Origin: JAFARE01 sp963777285
GTDB lineage: Bacteria > Chloroflexota > Dormibacteria > Aeolococcales > Aeolococcaceae
Direction of reading: 5' to 3'
Length of the DNA stretch: 64,000 bases
Assembly (NCBI GenBank): GCA_963777285.1
Contig: CAVZPR010000002.1
Span: forward strand, 1,054,001-1,118,000
Under the pieces are notes generated by a model. That model searched no databases and was not told the DNA's origin. It saw only the letters and a program-made list of their open reading frames with translations. Numbering within the stretch: the stretch's first letter is position 1; each line of letters opens with the position of its first letter. A program made the translations under genes and the position numbers. This document shows positions 44,921-53,312 of the stretch, piece by piece.

Positions 44921-45631
44921 ATGCTCCAGGTCCCCCTGGTCTCGAAGGCCGCCCGCGCCATGGCGCGAGCCTGGTTCCATGCGCGCAGGTCGGGCTCCCG
45001 CGGCAGCGCCAGGACGTGCTGCGGGGCCACCGCCGTGGCTGTCGGAGGCTGCGGCGCAGGCGGATGTGTTGTGACCCTCGTTGCGTTGGGCGTCGTCGTC
45101 AGTGGCGCCGTCGGTGTAGCCGGTGGCACCGGTGGTTGTCCCGGCCCTCTCTGCGCCCCGGCCGGCAATGTGGTGGCGCCCATCGAGTGTCACGGTCTGG
45201 CCGCAAGCCAAGGCTTCGGCAACACTCCGTGGGAGCATCCGCATCGGGGCATCGACCTTGTCTGCCCGGCCGGCACAGTGGTCGTGGCGACGGTTGGTGG
45301 CGTGCTCCATCAGCGTCGTGGTCCTCCGCTGCCATGCACTTTCCCGCTGGGCAAGCGCGGCGGCCTGGGGACGTTCGCGGAGATAGACACCGGCCGCTTC
45401 CGCATTCTCTTCGGCCACCTTCAAGCCTTCGCGGCGCCCGACGGGACGGTTGTCAGCGCCGCGCAGCCGATCGGCTTCGAGGGCAGCACGGGGTGCTCCA
45501 GCGGTGCTCACCTCCACTTCGAGGTTGACGACGGGACGGTGCCGGTCGACCCTTGCCCGTTCTTGCCTTCGGGCTATCCGTCGGTGCACACGGACGCGGG
45601 GCAGCGCTGCTGGGGCAGTGCCCCGCCGTGA
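44921..45631 (+). CDS. M23-family peptidase (cell-wall hydrolase of the secretion cluster)
   Basis: 236 residues. A basic N-terminus with a hydrophobic helix (residues 50-72, VVTLVALGVVVSGAVGVAGG) precedes a zinc peptidase domain: metal ligands His and Asp in HRGIDLVCP, then FGHLQAF, and GAHLHFEVDDG. The layout is like lysostaphin/NlpD-type endopeptidases. In type IV secretion systems a VirB1 or M23 enzyme opens peptidoglycan for the channel. Two Cys pairs (GCPGPLCAPAG, ECHG) are atypical. The gene follows the VirB4 stop by seven bases. Confidence 0.85.
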   Translation: MLQVPLVSKAARAMARAWFHARRSGSRGSARTCCGATAVAVGGCGAGGCVVTLVALGVVVSGAVGVAGGTGGCPGPLCAPAGNVVAPIECHGLAASQGFGNTPWEHPHRGIDLVCPAGTVVVATVGGVLHQRRGPPLPCTFPLGKRGGLGTFAEIDTGRFRILFGHLQAFAAPDGTVVSAAQPIGFEGSTGCSSGAHLHFEVDDGTVPVDPCPFLPSGYPSVHTDAGQRCWGSAPP

Positions 45632-45796
45632 GGTGGAGGTTGCCCGGGTGACTGCCGGTGTCCTATCGTCCGCAGTGCGAGGGAAGACGAGGTGCAGCGC
45701 CCCCGCGGGAACGTGTCGATCCCCAGATGCGCGACCGCGGGGGAGGCCCAGCCTCACAGCCCCTTCCCTGGCACGGGAACGGGAGGTATCAAGCCG

Positions 45797-46432
45797 ATGA
45801 GGCGGCGCCGAATGCTCGCGGCGGGCCTGTTCAGCGTGCTGATGGCGGCCATACTCGCTGTGGTCGTCTACACCGAGCACATCAGCGCGAACGCGACGGT
45901 GAGTGTGTGGCTGCTCGACCACGACGTGCCCGCGGGCGCGCAGTACTCCGCATCAGACGTGTCGCAACTGCAGGTGCGGGGGCCAAGTGCGAACTTCAGC
46001 TACGAGACGCTGGGTCCCCAGCAGTTTCCTGCTCGCTATGCACGCTCGCTCAGCCGGGGTGACATCATCCGCTCGGACGATTTGGTGCCGCTGGGCGCGG
46101 CCGTGGAGGTGGCGCTGGCGGTTCAGAATCCGCCACCCATCAATGCGGGCGACAGCATCGACGTGTACGCAGCGCTGTCAACCGGTCAGCAGGCGCTGAT
46201 CGGGCGGGGCCTGACGGTGCTCGATGCGAATGCCGGGGAGCTCGACGTGCTCGTGCCGGCAGCCGACGAGGCGGCATGGGTCGCGATCGGATCGTCCACG
46301 GTCCCCCTGCACGCGGTGCGAATCACGGGGACATCGTCCAGTCAACCGGCACCTCTCGACGTGGGCTCGGCGGTGCGCATCCTGTGCGGGCCTGCGTGCG
46401 CGGTCCCCGTATCGCCGGCAGCTTCACCGTGA
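45797..46432 (+). CDS. SAF-domain protein, CpaB-like
   Basis: 211 residues from ATG at 45797, behind gggaggt. A single N-terminal helix (residues 6-25) is followed by a SAF domain: VSVWLLDHDVPAGAQYSASDV, then ARSLSRGDIIRSDDLVPLG, as in CpaB/RcpC pilus-assembly proteins, and a second beta-rich region (VLVPAADEAAWVAIG). CpaB-type proteins work in the outer part of Tad pilus or flagellar machines. Its presence among VirB-like genes is unusual. The stop overlaps the next start by four bases (GTGA). Confidence 0.8.
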   Translation: MRRRRMLAAGLFSVLMAAILAVVVYTEHISANATVSVWLLDHDVPAGAQYSASDVSQLQVRGPSANFSYETLGPQQFPARYARSLSRGDIIRSDDLVPLGAAVEVALAVQNPPPINAGDSIDVYAALSTGQQALIGRGLTVLDANAGELDVLVPAADEAAWVAIGSSTVPLHAVRITGTSSSQPAPLDVGSAVRILCGPACAVPVSPAASP

Positions 46433-47136
46433 CGACCGTGATCGCAGTGCTCACAACGAGGGCTGGGCAAACCTCAACCCATTGGGCGACCAGCCTAGCG
46501 TGGTCGCTCGCCGAGTCGAAGAGCGTGCTCCTCGTCGATTGCGATATGGAAGGCGGGACGATCGCAGATCTTCTGTATCTGCGTCTGGATGATCGCGGGA
46601 TCGCCAACTGTTTCAGCGAGCGCCCCGCGACGGGAGCGGAACTCGCCGCCCAGGCTCTGCCCGTGCCCCAGCGGCCAGGCCTGCGCGTGGTTCCGGGGCT
46701 GCGGCGGGCCTACGGGTTCGAAATCGGCGAATGCCTGCGACGCTTGGGTCCGGCGTTGAAGACGCAGGAGTTTGACGTCGTCATCGTGGATCTGGGTCAT
46801 CCGCTCGCCCATCCCGGTCTGCGATCACCCCGGACCGCCGCCGAGAACATATGCGCATGCTTTCATCGCGTCTTCGTCGTCATCCGCGACGACCCCGCCC
46901 TGCTGGCGCGGAGCGTTGAGGTGCTGGGTTCGGCGGGGCTCGCGCACGGTGAGATCATCATCTGTCGCGAGCGGAGCCGCGCCCACCAAGCGGTGCTGGA
47001 GCAGATCCTCGAGCGAGCGGTCCCGCATCTTGCGATTCGGGACTGCTGGGCGTGGGATGAGAGACGCGCAATGCGCGTAGGCGAGACGGGAACACCCCTG
47101 TCACTCGCCGCGGTTGCTCAGGAGCTGAGCTTGTGA
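46429..47136 (+). CDS. ParA/CpaE-like ATPase with degenerate Walker A
   Basis: 235 residues from GTG in a GTGA overlap. The fold markers of the ParA/MinD family are present: TTVIAVLTTRAGQTSTHWA at the position of the deviant Walker A, VLLVDCDMEGGTIADLL, and FDVVIVDLGHPL. The first lacks the lysines of KGGxGKT (it reads TRAGQTST), so ATP hydrolysis is doubtful. TadZ/CpaE proteins localise Tad machines and include catalytically inactive members. A second, intact paralog lies at 50729-52198. Confidence 0.78.
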   Translation: MTTVIAVLTTRAGQTSTHWATSLAWSLAESKSVLLVDCDMEGGTIADLLYLRLDDRGIANCFSERPATGAELAAQALPVPQRPGLRVVPGLRRAYGFEIGECLRRLGPALKTQEFDVVIVDLGHPLAHPGLRSPRTAAENICACFHRVFVVIRDDPALLARSVEVLGSAGLAHGEIIICRERSRAHQAVLEQILERAVPHLAIRDCWAWDERRAMRVGETGTPLSLAAVAQELSL

Positions 47137-48551
47137 GTGCCGTGCGATCGCACCTCGACCTCGAAGGCGAGCGAGATCTCGACTGGCATCCAGCCGCCGG
47201 CCACGTCCCGAGTGCCCGCTGGCCGCACATCCCGCCAGAAGAGCATGAAGTGGCGCAGTTGATCGCATCCGCAGTTCAGCGTGATCGCGGCGGTGAGCCG
47301 GCATCGGTGCTGCACGAGGAGCAGCTTGCTGATGACGTTCGGCGAGTGATGGACCGCGCAATCAGCATTCCGGCGGCGAGCGGCCTGCCGCTTGCCGTGA
47401 TCGCCGAGCTGACAGACAACCAGGCGTACCGAACCCGGATACAGCGGAGCGCGCTCATCCTCGCCTCGCACCTGTATCCGCTGTCGCTGCTCATCTACGG
47501 CGCGGATTTGGAAAACATAACGTGCCTGGGGTACGACCACTGGTTGGTGAGCACAGTGGGTCGCAAATTGAACCTGGTGGGTAACAGCCCCTTCCTGAGC
47601 GACGAGGACGTCCTCGAGTTCTTCCGCCGCGTCGTTCGCATCCGTGGCGTGAGCGGTGACCAGAGCATCACCGATGCCGCGCCCATCGCCGAGGCCAACG
47701 TCGGAAGCGTGATCCGCCTCTGCGTCGCGAAGCGGCCCGCGGTCTCAGGGACGGCATCGGTCAAGGCTGCCATCCGGATTCCCGCCCGATCCAAGGTGCG
47801 CCACCTGGATGACTATGTCGCCCAGATGGTCATGCCGGCCGGGGTCGCCGCCTTCCTTGCCGCATGCGTGCACGGACGAGCGAGCCTGATGATCGCCGGC
47901 GGTACCTCGACCGGCAAGACCACGCTGTTGCGGGTTCTCTGCGGCATGGTCGCAGAGGGCGAGCACCTCGTGGTTGTCGAAGACGGTGCCGAGCTGCACC
48001 TCGACCGCGACCGTGGCGACGGCAAGCCGTGGCACTTGCTGACGTCCGCGGTGTCGACCATCCCATCCATCAGATCCGACGCCGACCTGCACCACATGAC
48101 GATGTTCGACCTGGTTCGGCACGCGCTCCGGTTCCAACCCGACCGCTTGATTCTTGGAGAGTCGCGCGGCGAGGAGATGGCGGCCGTGTGCAAGGCCTTG
48201 ATGACCGGGCATGACGGGTCGATGACCACGATCCACGCGGAGGACGCCGAACTCGCCATCGATCAAGCAGCGCAGTACGTGATGGAAAACCCTCGCTACG
48301 CGGGAAACGACCGTCTCGCGCGTCGCATCGTGGAACAAGCCGTGCATGTCGTGCTCCACCTGGCGAACCAGGACGGGCGACGCCGCGTCACAGGGGTGCT
48401 TGCGGTGGAGCGTGGCGGCAATCACAAGTGGGTCTACAGGCAGACCGACTCCGGTGGGCTGGAACGAATGACCGACCTGATTGGCAACCTCGGCCGGCTG
48501 GCTCCACGCGTACGTCCACATCTACAAGGCGACGAGGTGCCCGAGCCGTGA
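47133..48551 (+). CDS. TadA/CpaF/VirB11-type secretion ATPase
   Basis: 472 residues. Walker A is GGTSTGKTT (256-264, Lys262), the aspartate box is VVVEDGAELHL, Walker B is PDRLILGESRGEEM, and the His box is GSMTTIHAEDAE. This is the CpaF/TadA/VirB11 hexameric ATPase that drives pilus assembly or secretion. The N-terminal 110 residues are family-typical but divergent. The GTGA overlap with the upstream ParA-like gene and the TGATG junction with the downstream TadB-like gene indicate one operon. Since VirB11 and TadA are in one family, it could serve either half of the cluster. Confidence 0.9.
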   Translation: MSAVRSHLDLEGERDLDWHPAAGHVPSARWPHIPPEEHEVAQLIASAVQRDRGGEPASVLHEEQLADDVRRVMDRAISIPAASGLPLAVIAELTDNQAYRTRIQRSALILASHLYPLSLLIYGADLENITCLGYDHWLVSTVGRKLNLVGNSPFLSDEDVLEFFRRVVRIRGVSGDQSITDAAPIAEANVGSVIRLCVAKRPAVSGTASVKAAIRIPARSKVRHLDDYVAQMVMPAGVAAFLAACVHGRASLMIAGGTSTGKTTLLRVLCGMVAEGEHLVVVEDGAELHLDRDRGDGKPWHLLTSAVSTIPSIRSDADLHHMTMFDLVRHALRFQPDRLILGESRGEEMAAVCKALMTGHDGSMTTIHAEDAELAIDQAAQYVMENPRYAGNDRLARRIVEQAVHVVLHLANQDGRRRVTGVLAVERGGNHKWVYRQTDSGGLERMTDLIGNLGRLAPRVRPHLQGDEVPEP

Positions 48552-49468
48552 TGACGGGTACCGTGGCTCCGGAGCCGGTGATCGTCGTCTGCGGAATCGC
48601 ACTTGCGGTGGCGGCGGCATGCGCAGCGACCTTGGCGGCTGTCGGTGTCGACCTGCGGCCACGATTAGGCGTCGACCGCCGTCTTGAGTTCGTGGAACGC
48701 GAAAAGGACCTCGCGGCAGGGCTCGGGTTGTCGTGGCGGCGATGGCTGGCGCTGCGGGTCGTCGCCCTGGCTGCGTGCTTGGCCCTGGGCGCTTGGACCG
48801 GAGTGCCAAGCCTGACGCTCTTGCTTGCGCTCGTCGCGGTGTTCGGCCTTCGCTTTGCCGTTGCCGGAAGGGCGGCACGGCGTCGGCTGCGAATGGAGCG
48901 GACCTTCATCGCGCAGCTTCGGGCGCTGCGCGACCGAATGGCGGTCGCCAACCAATCACTGGACACAGCTCTGCAAGAGATCGGCAGGAGTCCTCTGCAC
49001 GGGCTCGAAAACGTCCTGGCACCGCTCGGCCGCGGGGGATCAACGCGACAGAACATCGTGGACTGCGGCGTGTGCTCTCGCTCCGCAATCGTCGAGCAGG
49101 CATGCGCCATCTTGCTTTGGGCGCGAACCCGCAGTGTCGACGCGCTGATCGACGCGCTGGACGAAGTGCTGCTTCCGGTCGGTGAGGCGCAACTCGCAGT
49201 TGAAGAGGAGACCCTGGTGACGCTGACGCAGCAACGCGCCGTCACATTCGCTATGGCCGGTCTGCTTCTCTTCATGTTCGTCACCATCGTGCGCGTTGAC
49301 GCGTTCCGCAGCTACTACCAGACACCCGGCGGCACGGTCGTTCTGCTCGTTGCCGTCGGGCTGTTCTTCGCTCTGGTCTCGCTGCTGGGCCGAATTGTCC
49401 GTGTCACGCCCTGGACGCGATGGATTCTTGGCGACATGGCTGCGCAGGAGGCTGATCCCCGTGGCTGA
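48551..49468 (+). CDS. TadB-like type II secretion F-domain protein
   Basis: 305 residues. There are helices near the N-terminus (VIVVCGIALAVAAACAATLAA), at 80-115, and two at the C-terminus (FAMAGLLLFMFVTIVRV; VVLLVAVGLFFALVSLLG), with a soluble cytoplasmic GspF/TadB domain between them (RTFIAQLRALRDRMAVANQSLDTALQEIG). This is the topology of TadB, an inner-membrane platform protein working with TadA. GTG at 48548 is an alternative start. The gene sits between the TadA ATPase and TadC, the standard Tad order. Confidence 0.8.
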   Translation: MTGTVAPEPVIVVCGIALAVAAACAATLAAVGVDLRPRLGVDRRLEFVEREKDLAAGLGLSWRRWLALRVVALAACLALGAWTGVPSLTLLLALVAVFGLRFAVAGRAARRRLRMERTFIAQLRALRDRMAVANQSLDTALQEIGRSPLHGLENVLAPLGRGGSTRQNIVDCGVCSRSAIVEQACAILLWARTRSVDALIDALDEVLLPVGEAQLAVEEETLVTLTQQRAVTFAMAGLLLFMFVTIVRVDAFRSYYQTPGGTVVLLVAVGLFFALVSLLGRIVRVTPWTRWILGDMAAQEADPRG

Positions 49469-50360
49469 CGCCATTCCGTATCTGGCTCTTTCCGCGGCCG
49501 CGCTCACGGTCTGGATCCTTGGCCTGGCACGCCTCGACGTCTTCCGCGCCCCTGACGTGCGGGCTCTCGAGAGGCTGGCAGTGCTGCGTGGCTTCGCTGC
49601 CAGACGCGGACTTGTCGAGCGCACTCTCGAACGAGCGCCGGCGGCCGCCCGCCTCCGAACCGAGCTCGATCTGCAACGGCAGCTTGCCCTCGCGGGTCGC
49701 AGCGACACACCCATGGCCTTCGTCACAAAGGGGTTGACCATATCGTTGACAGTTGCGGCGTTGCTCTTTGGAGCGGACTCCGCCGGCCGGGCGATCGACG
49801 GTGCCTGGCCACTCCCGCCATGGCTTGCGATTGGCGCAGGCATGTGCTTTTTCCCCTTCACCCTGCTGGAGCTGCGCAGGGCCGGAGTGAGACGGCGCCA
49901 ACAGGCGAGCAAGACGCTCGGAGACATGGTGATGCTGCTCGCCGTGATGACCGATGCTCGCGGCTTCCAGCTCGGTGACGCCATCCGCATACTCTCGCGA
50001 TGCACGGTGGATCAGACCATCAGAGATCTGGTGGATCGTCATGGCTTCAGGAGCCTCGTCAAAGAGACCTATCGGAGCACCGTGGAGCAGTATCGACTCA
50101 TCGGTGCTGCGTTCGGCATCGAGGAATTCGAGAAGCTCGCGGATGCGGCCTCCACAGCCAATGTGGGCGTCGCTGAGCGTGACGTTTACACGCGGCTCGC
50201 TCTCGCCACATATACGAACCGATTGGCGGAAGCCCGCATGAGATCCGCCCGCGCCAAGGTGTTGGTGACGGTCCCGGTCGCGGGGATGCTCATCCCGCTG
50301 CTCCTGCTCATCGGGGCTCCGACCTTTGCGGCGATCGCGAATGGTGTTGGCGGAGGGTGA
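49461..50360 (+). CDS. TadC-like type II secretion F-domain protein
   Basis: 299 residues from GTG, overlapping the TadB stop by eight bases. There is an N-terminal helix (AIPYLALSAAALTVWILGL), a central helix pair (TISLTVAALLFGADS; WLAIGAGMCFFPFTLL), a cytoplasmic segment (LGDMVMLLAVMTDARGFQLGDAIRILSR), and a C-terminal helix (VLVTVPVAGMLIPLLLLIGAP). It matches the TadC half of the platform. No TadD, TadE or TadF gene follows, unlike a complete Tad locus. Confidence 0.8.
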   Translation: MADAIPYLALSAAALTVWILGLARLDVFRAPDVRALERLAVLRGFAARRGLVERTLERAPAAARLRTELDLQRQLALAGRSDTPMAFVTKGLTISLTVAALLFGADSAGRAIDGAWPLPPWLAIGAGMCFFPFTLLELRRAGVRRRQQASKTLGDMVMLLAVMTDARGFQLGDAIRILSRCTVDQTIRDLVDRHGFRSLVKETYRSTVEQYRLIGAAFGIEEFEKLADAASTANVGVAERDVYTRLALATYTNRLAEARMRSARAKVLVTVPVAGMLIPLLLLIGAPTFAAIANGVGGG

Positions 50361-50361
50361 C

Positions 50362-50739
50362 GTGACCTGGAAGCGCGCGCTGAGCATCGGCGGATGTCTC
50401 TTGCTCGTCGCGGCCGCACTAGTCACGGTCGGTAGGCCCGACCTGGGCGCAGTTTCGCGATTCCTCGGTGGTGGCCTGACCATGGCAGACGCCGTTGCGG
50501 TGGCTCAGATTCTCTGCTGGGCAGCGCTCGTCATCGCCACCATCGCACTAGTCGCGAGCAGCGCCGGGCCGCGCCGAGTGTTCGGTCCAAGCCGGTCGCG
50601 GATCGTAGCTGCAGTCTGTCTGCTGAGCGGCCTCCTAGCCTTCGGCGCTGGCATGACACACCACTTGGCCAGCACCAGCGCGATCTGCTGCGGCGGCGGC
50701 CCCACGCACGTTCAGGAGGCTGAGCGCCTTGCGCGGTGA
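50362..50739 (+). CDS. Small membrane protein of unknown function
   Basis: 125 residues with about three hydrophobic helices (LSIGGCLLLVAAALVTVG; VAQILCWAALVIATIALVA; RIVAAVCLLSGLLAFGAG) and a Cys pair near the C-terminus (SAICCGGGP). No family is recognised. GTG lies two bases after the TadC stop, with ggcggagggtgac upstream. Its end overlaps the second ParA-like gene by 11 bases. The position suggests a membrane accessory of the same machine. Confidence 0.6.
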   Translation: MTWKRALSIGGCLLLVAAALVTVGRPDLGAVSRFLGGGLTMADAVAVAQILCWAALVIATIALVASSAGPRRVFGPSRSRIVAAVCLLSGLLAFGAGMTHHLASTSAICCGGGPTHVQEAERLAR

Positions 50740-52198
50740 GGCAGCCGAAGCGGGGGTCTTCGTCGTCCTGCTCGCTGACGACGGGGCTGCGCAAGCTGCC
50801 GGAGCAGCGCTGGGAGAGCTCGTGGATGGTGATCGTTCCTGGAACGTTGTGGTGCCACCCGTGCGTGGAGTCGGATTCTTCGCGGATCCGGACTCGCAGA
50901 CCGAGCTCGATGCTTGGTGGGGCGCGAACGTAGCCAAACACGCATCACCGATGTACCTGCTCGAGGACGACGACGGCCTGCCCAAGTGGTTGGAAGGCGT
51001 CGATGGCACCTTCGTGATCGGCGTCAACCCACAGAACGCAGAGCGATACAAGGAGAACACGCGGGTGCGGACGGTACAGAGCGGAGATCCGCTCTCTCTG
51101 GCATATGCCGCGATGCAGGCGGTCCGGCCCCCGACGCCTGTGCGCTCAGAGCCACAACGTCGCCTCGAGGACGCACACGATCTGACGGCCCCGTGCAGCA
51201 CCCGAGACGATGCTATGCAATTCACTCATCCATTCGATGTGCTGGCAGCGGAGCTCGCCCCAGCCGGTGGCCTTGACGCAGCCACCCGCTCGGTGTCGAC
51301 GCCAACTCTTCCGCCGGCTTCGGCCCAAGGTGACGATCGCGGGGTCCACTGGGCGAGGCTTGCAGGAGCGAGTCTCTTACGGGCGTCACGGCGCGAGAGA
51401 GTGCGTGGCGATGATCTGGCAGCAACGTTGTGCGAACGAGGGTCGACGATCGTCGCTGTCGGGTCACGCAAGGGCGGTGTGGGCAAGACGTCGCATGCGG
51501 CCGGTGTCGCCATCGCCGCAGGGGAGCTGCTCGATCGGGTGGGCCGTCGAGCCACCATCGTTGACGCGAACCTGGCCAACCCAGACGCGTGGGGTCACAT
51601 GAACTTGCCAGAAGGAGCGGCAACGGTGAGACAGGTCATCGCGGCGTTGATGGTGGGCCACGAACCGCCGCTACCGGTGCACGCAGCGACGCCGGCTCTC
51701 GCATGCTATCCGGAGTCGAGAGAGACGGCAGAATACTCGCGAACCGAGATCGAGCGATTCGCATCGTACATCCGCGCCCGATACACATTCACTGTTGTCG
51801 ACATGAGCAACCGCCTCCCCGACGCCACGGGAGGGCCCGAGGCGTCAGTCGCGGCTTACTGGCTGGAGCGGGCGGACGTTCTGCTGCTTCCAACAGCATC
51901 ATCGAAACAGGAGTTCAATGGCGTTCTGGACTTCCTCGACATTCAGGAACTTCCTCCGACGGTCGTCGCCTATTTGACGCCCCGTAGCCGCCGAAATCGT
52001 GAACACCCATTGACGCGCCGATATCTGGAAGCGATCAGCTCTCGGGTGGAGGCGGTCGTGTCTCTACCTGATGAATCGGAGCGCGTGAGGTACGCCGTCA
52101 TGGAAGGCATCCCAGCGCAGGACGTATCATCGTCGCTCCGGTCGGCGTATCGCCGGCTGACAGCAAGCCTGATCGCAGCCGCAGCCAGGCGGCCATGA
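50729..52198 (+). CDS. ParA/CpaE-type ATPase with N-terminal accessory domain
   Basis: 489 residues from TTG. Residues 1-130 form a pseudo-receiver-like region (VFVVLLADDGAAQAAGAAL), residues 130-235 are a variable linker, and the C-terminal part is a MinD/ParA ATPase. The deviant Walker A is KGGVGKTS (248-255), then ATIVDANLANPDAWGHM and FTVVDMSNRLPD. This matches the CpaE/TadZ plan of a receiver-like domain plus ATPase that places the secretion machine in the cell. Unlike the first ParA-like protein in this cluster, the catalytic lysines are intact. Confidence 0.8.
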   Translation: MRGEAAEAGVFVVLLADDGAAQAAGAALGELVDGDRSWNVVVPPVRGVGFFADPDSQTELDAWWGANVAKHASPMYLLEDDDGLPKWLEGVDGTFVIGVNPQNAERYKENTRVRTVQSGDPLSLAYAAMQAVRPPTPVRSEPQRRLEDAHDLTAPCSTRDDAMQFTHPFDVLAAELAPAGGLDAATRSVSTPTLPPASAQGDDRGVHWARLAGASLLRASRRERVRGDDLAATLCERGSTIVAVGSRKGGVGKTSHAAGVAIAAGELLDRVGRRATIVDANLANPDAWGHMNLPEGAATVRQVIAALMVGHEPPLPVHAATPALACYPESRETAEYSRTEIERFASYIRARYTFTVVDMSNRLPDATGGPEASVAAYWLERADVLLLPTASSKQEFNGVLDFLDIQELPPTVVAYLTPRSRRNREHPLTRRYLEAISSRVEAVVSLPDESERVRYAVMEGIPAQDVSSSLRSAYRRLTASLIAAAARRP

Positions 52199-52229
52199 GT
52201 CGCCGGGTTCGGGGCGCTCGGTCTGAGTC

Positions 52230-52643
52230 ATGACCGGAGCCCGGTCGACGAGGGATCTAGAGGCGCGGCTGTCATTTCTGACCTGCGCTGTTCAAGCGTT
52301 CACTGTGGCTCTGGCACTGTTACTCGCTGGCCACGATCCGGACTTCGGACACGGCGTGACATTGCGGGTGCGCAGTCGAATGCGTACCGCTGCGCTGACA
52401 TATCTGCGCGGCAGGGGGCGGCTGCGTCCCGACTTCGGCTCGTATGGTGATCTGCGGATCGAAGGTGAGCTGCTGGTTGCCGGATCGCCCGTAAGGGCGC
52501 TCCTGGAATTCGAGGACCGCTCGATGCTGGAAACGTTGGACGGTGAGCTGCAGCCGCTCAGTCCGCGGCGTATTCGCATCGATCTTCGATTCCGAGGTCA
52601 GCCCGCCCAGGTCGTCGACTGCGCACTCCAGGTGGTAGGTTGA
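52230..52643 (+). CDS. Hypothetical protein
   Basis: 137 residues. A hydrophobic segment near residues 15-33 (LTCAVQAFTVALALLLAG) is followed by a small domain rich in charged beta strands (LRIEGELLVAGSPVRALLEFED; RIRIDLRFRGQPAQVVDCAL). No family is recognised. It lies 31 bases after the ParA-like gene and overlaps the next gene by four bases (TTGA), so it belongs to the cluster. It may be a periplasm-facing subunit with a membrane anchor. Confidence 0.5.
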   Translation: MTGARSTRDLEARLSFLTCAVQAFTVALALLLAGHDPDFGHGVTLRVRSRMRTAALTYLRGRGRLRPDFGSYGDLRIEGELLVAGSPVRALLEFEDRSMLETLDGELQPLSPRRIRIDLRFRGQPAQVVDCALQVVG

Positions 52644-53269
52644 CAGCGGTCGTACGCGCTCGAGCAGCTGGCGGAGTCGCGCTGAGCGCTTCATCCATCG
52701 ACCGCAACCCGCAGAACATCCCCTTGCCGGTTGGCGGCTTCAGGACCGTGCACTCGCACCCGAATCCTGTGGCGCGCTGGTGGCGCCGTCATCAGATGCC
52801 AGCGCTGGCCGGCGCAGCCGGCACATTGGCCGCGCTCGGTGTCGTCCTGGCGCTCACGAAGCCATCGACGATTGTCGATTTCGATGGAAGCGGGATAAGC
52901 ATCGCGGGCTCCCATCTGGTGCTGGATGCGCGTGCCTCCTCGGCGGGCACGCGAGTTTTCGATGGAGACGCAGCCTATGTGCTCACGGTCCGCTCATCCG
53001 CACAGATGAAGGCCGCTGCCGTCGCCGTAGTGAACGGCGCGCCTGCGACCGGGGTCTGCCTGCTCACCACGAACGCGGGCGGCGCTCAGGAATCGTGCCG
53101 CTTCACGCTAGGTGCTGCCCTGACGCTGCAATCGCACGACGTTTACATCGCGCACGCCAGGGTGTGGGAGCGAACGTATTCAGACGGTGCACACGCGACA
53201 TTCGCGGTGCCAAGTGGTGGCGCTCCCGTCCCGATCCCCCTTCCGCTCGACCACTCCGGATCGGGATAG
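52640..53269 (+). CDS. Membrane-anchored hypothetical protein
   Basis: 209 residues from TTG, or a shorter form from GTG at 52748. After a hydrophilic N-terminus there is one helix (ALAGAAGTLAALGVVLALT, about residues 53-72) and a beta-rich external domain (IVDFDGSGISIAGSHLVLDARAS; VYIAHARVWERTYSDG) with two Cys (VCLLTTN, SCRF) that could form a disulfide. No family is recognised. The layout resembles bitopic VirB8-like or TadZ-adjacent accessory proteins, but I see no diagnostic motif. Confidence 0.5.
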   Translation: MTAVVRARAAGGVALSASSIDRNPQNIPLPVGGFRTVHSHPNPVARWWRRHQMPALAGAAGTLAALGVVLALTKPSTIVDFDGSGISIAGSHLVLDARASSAGTRVFDGDAAYVLTVRSSAQMKAAAVAVVNGAPATGVCLLTTNAGGAQESCRFTLGAALTLQSHDVYIAHARVWERTYSDGAHATFAVPSGGAPVPIPLPLDHSGSG

Positions 53270-53312
53270 GTCGTCCGCACCGCGTCTTGCAACGCCCTCT
53301 AGGCTGGTCCCC

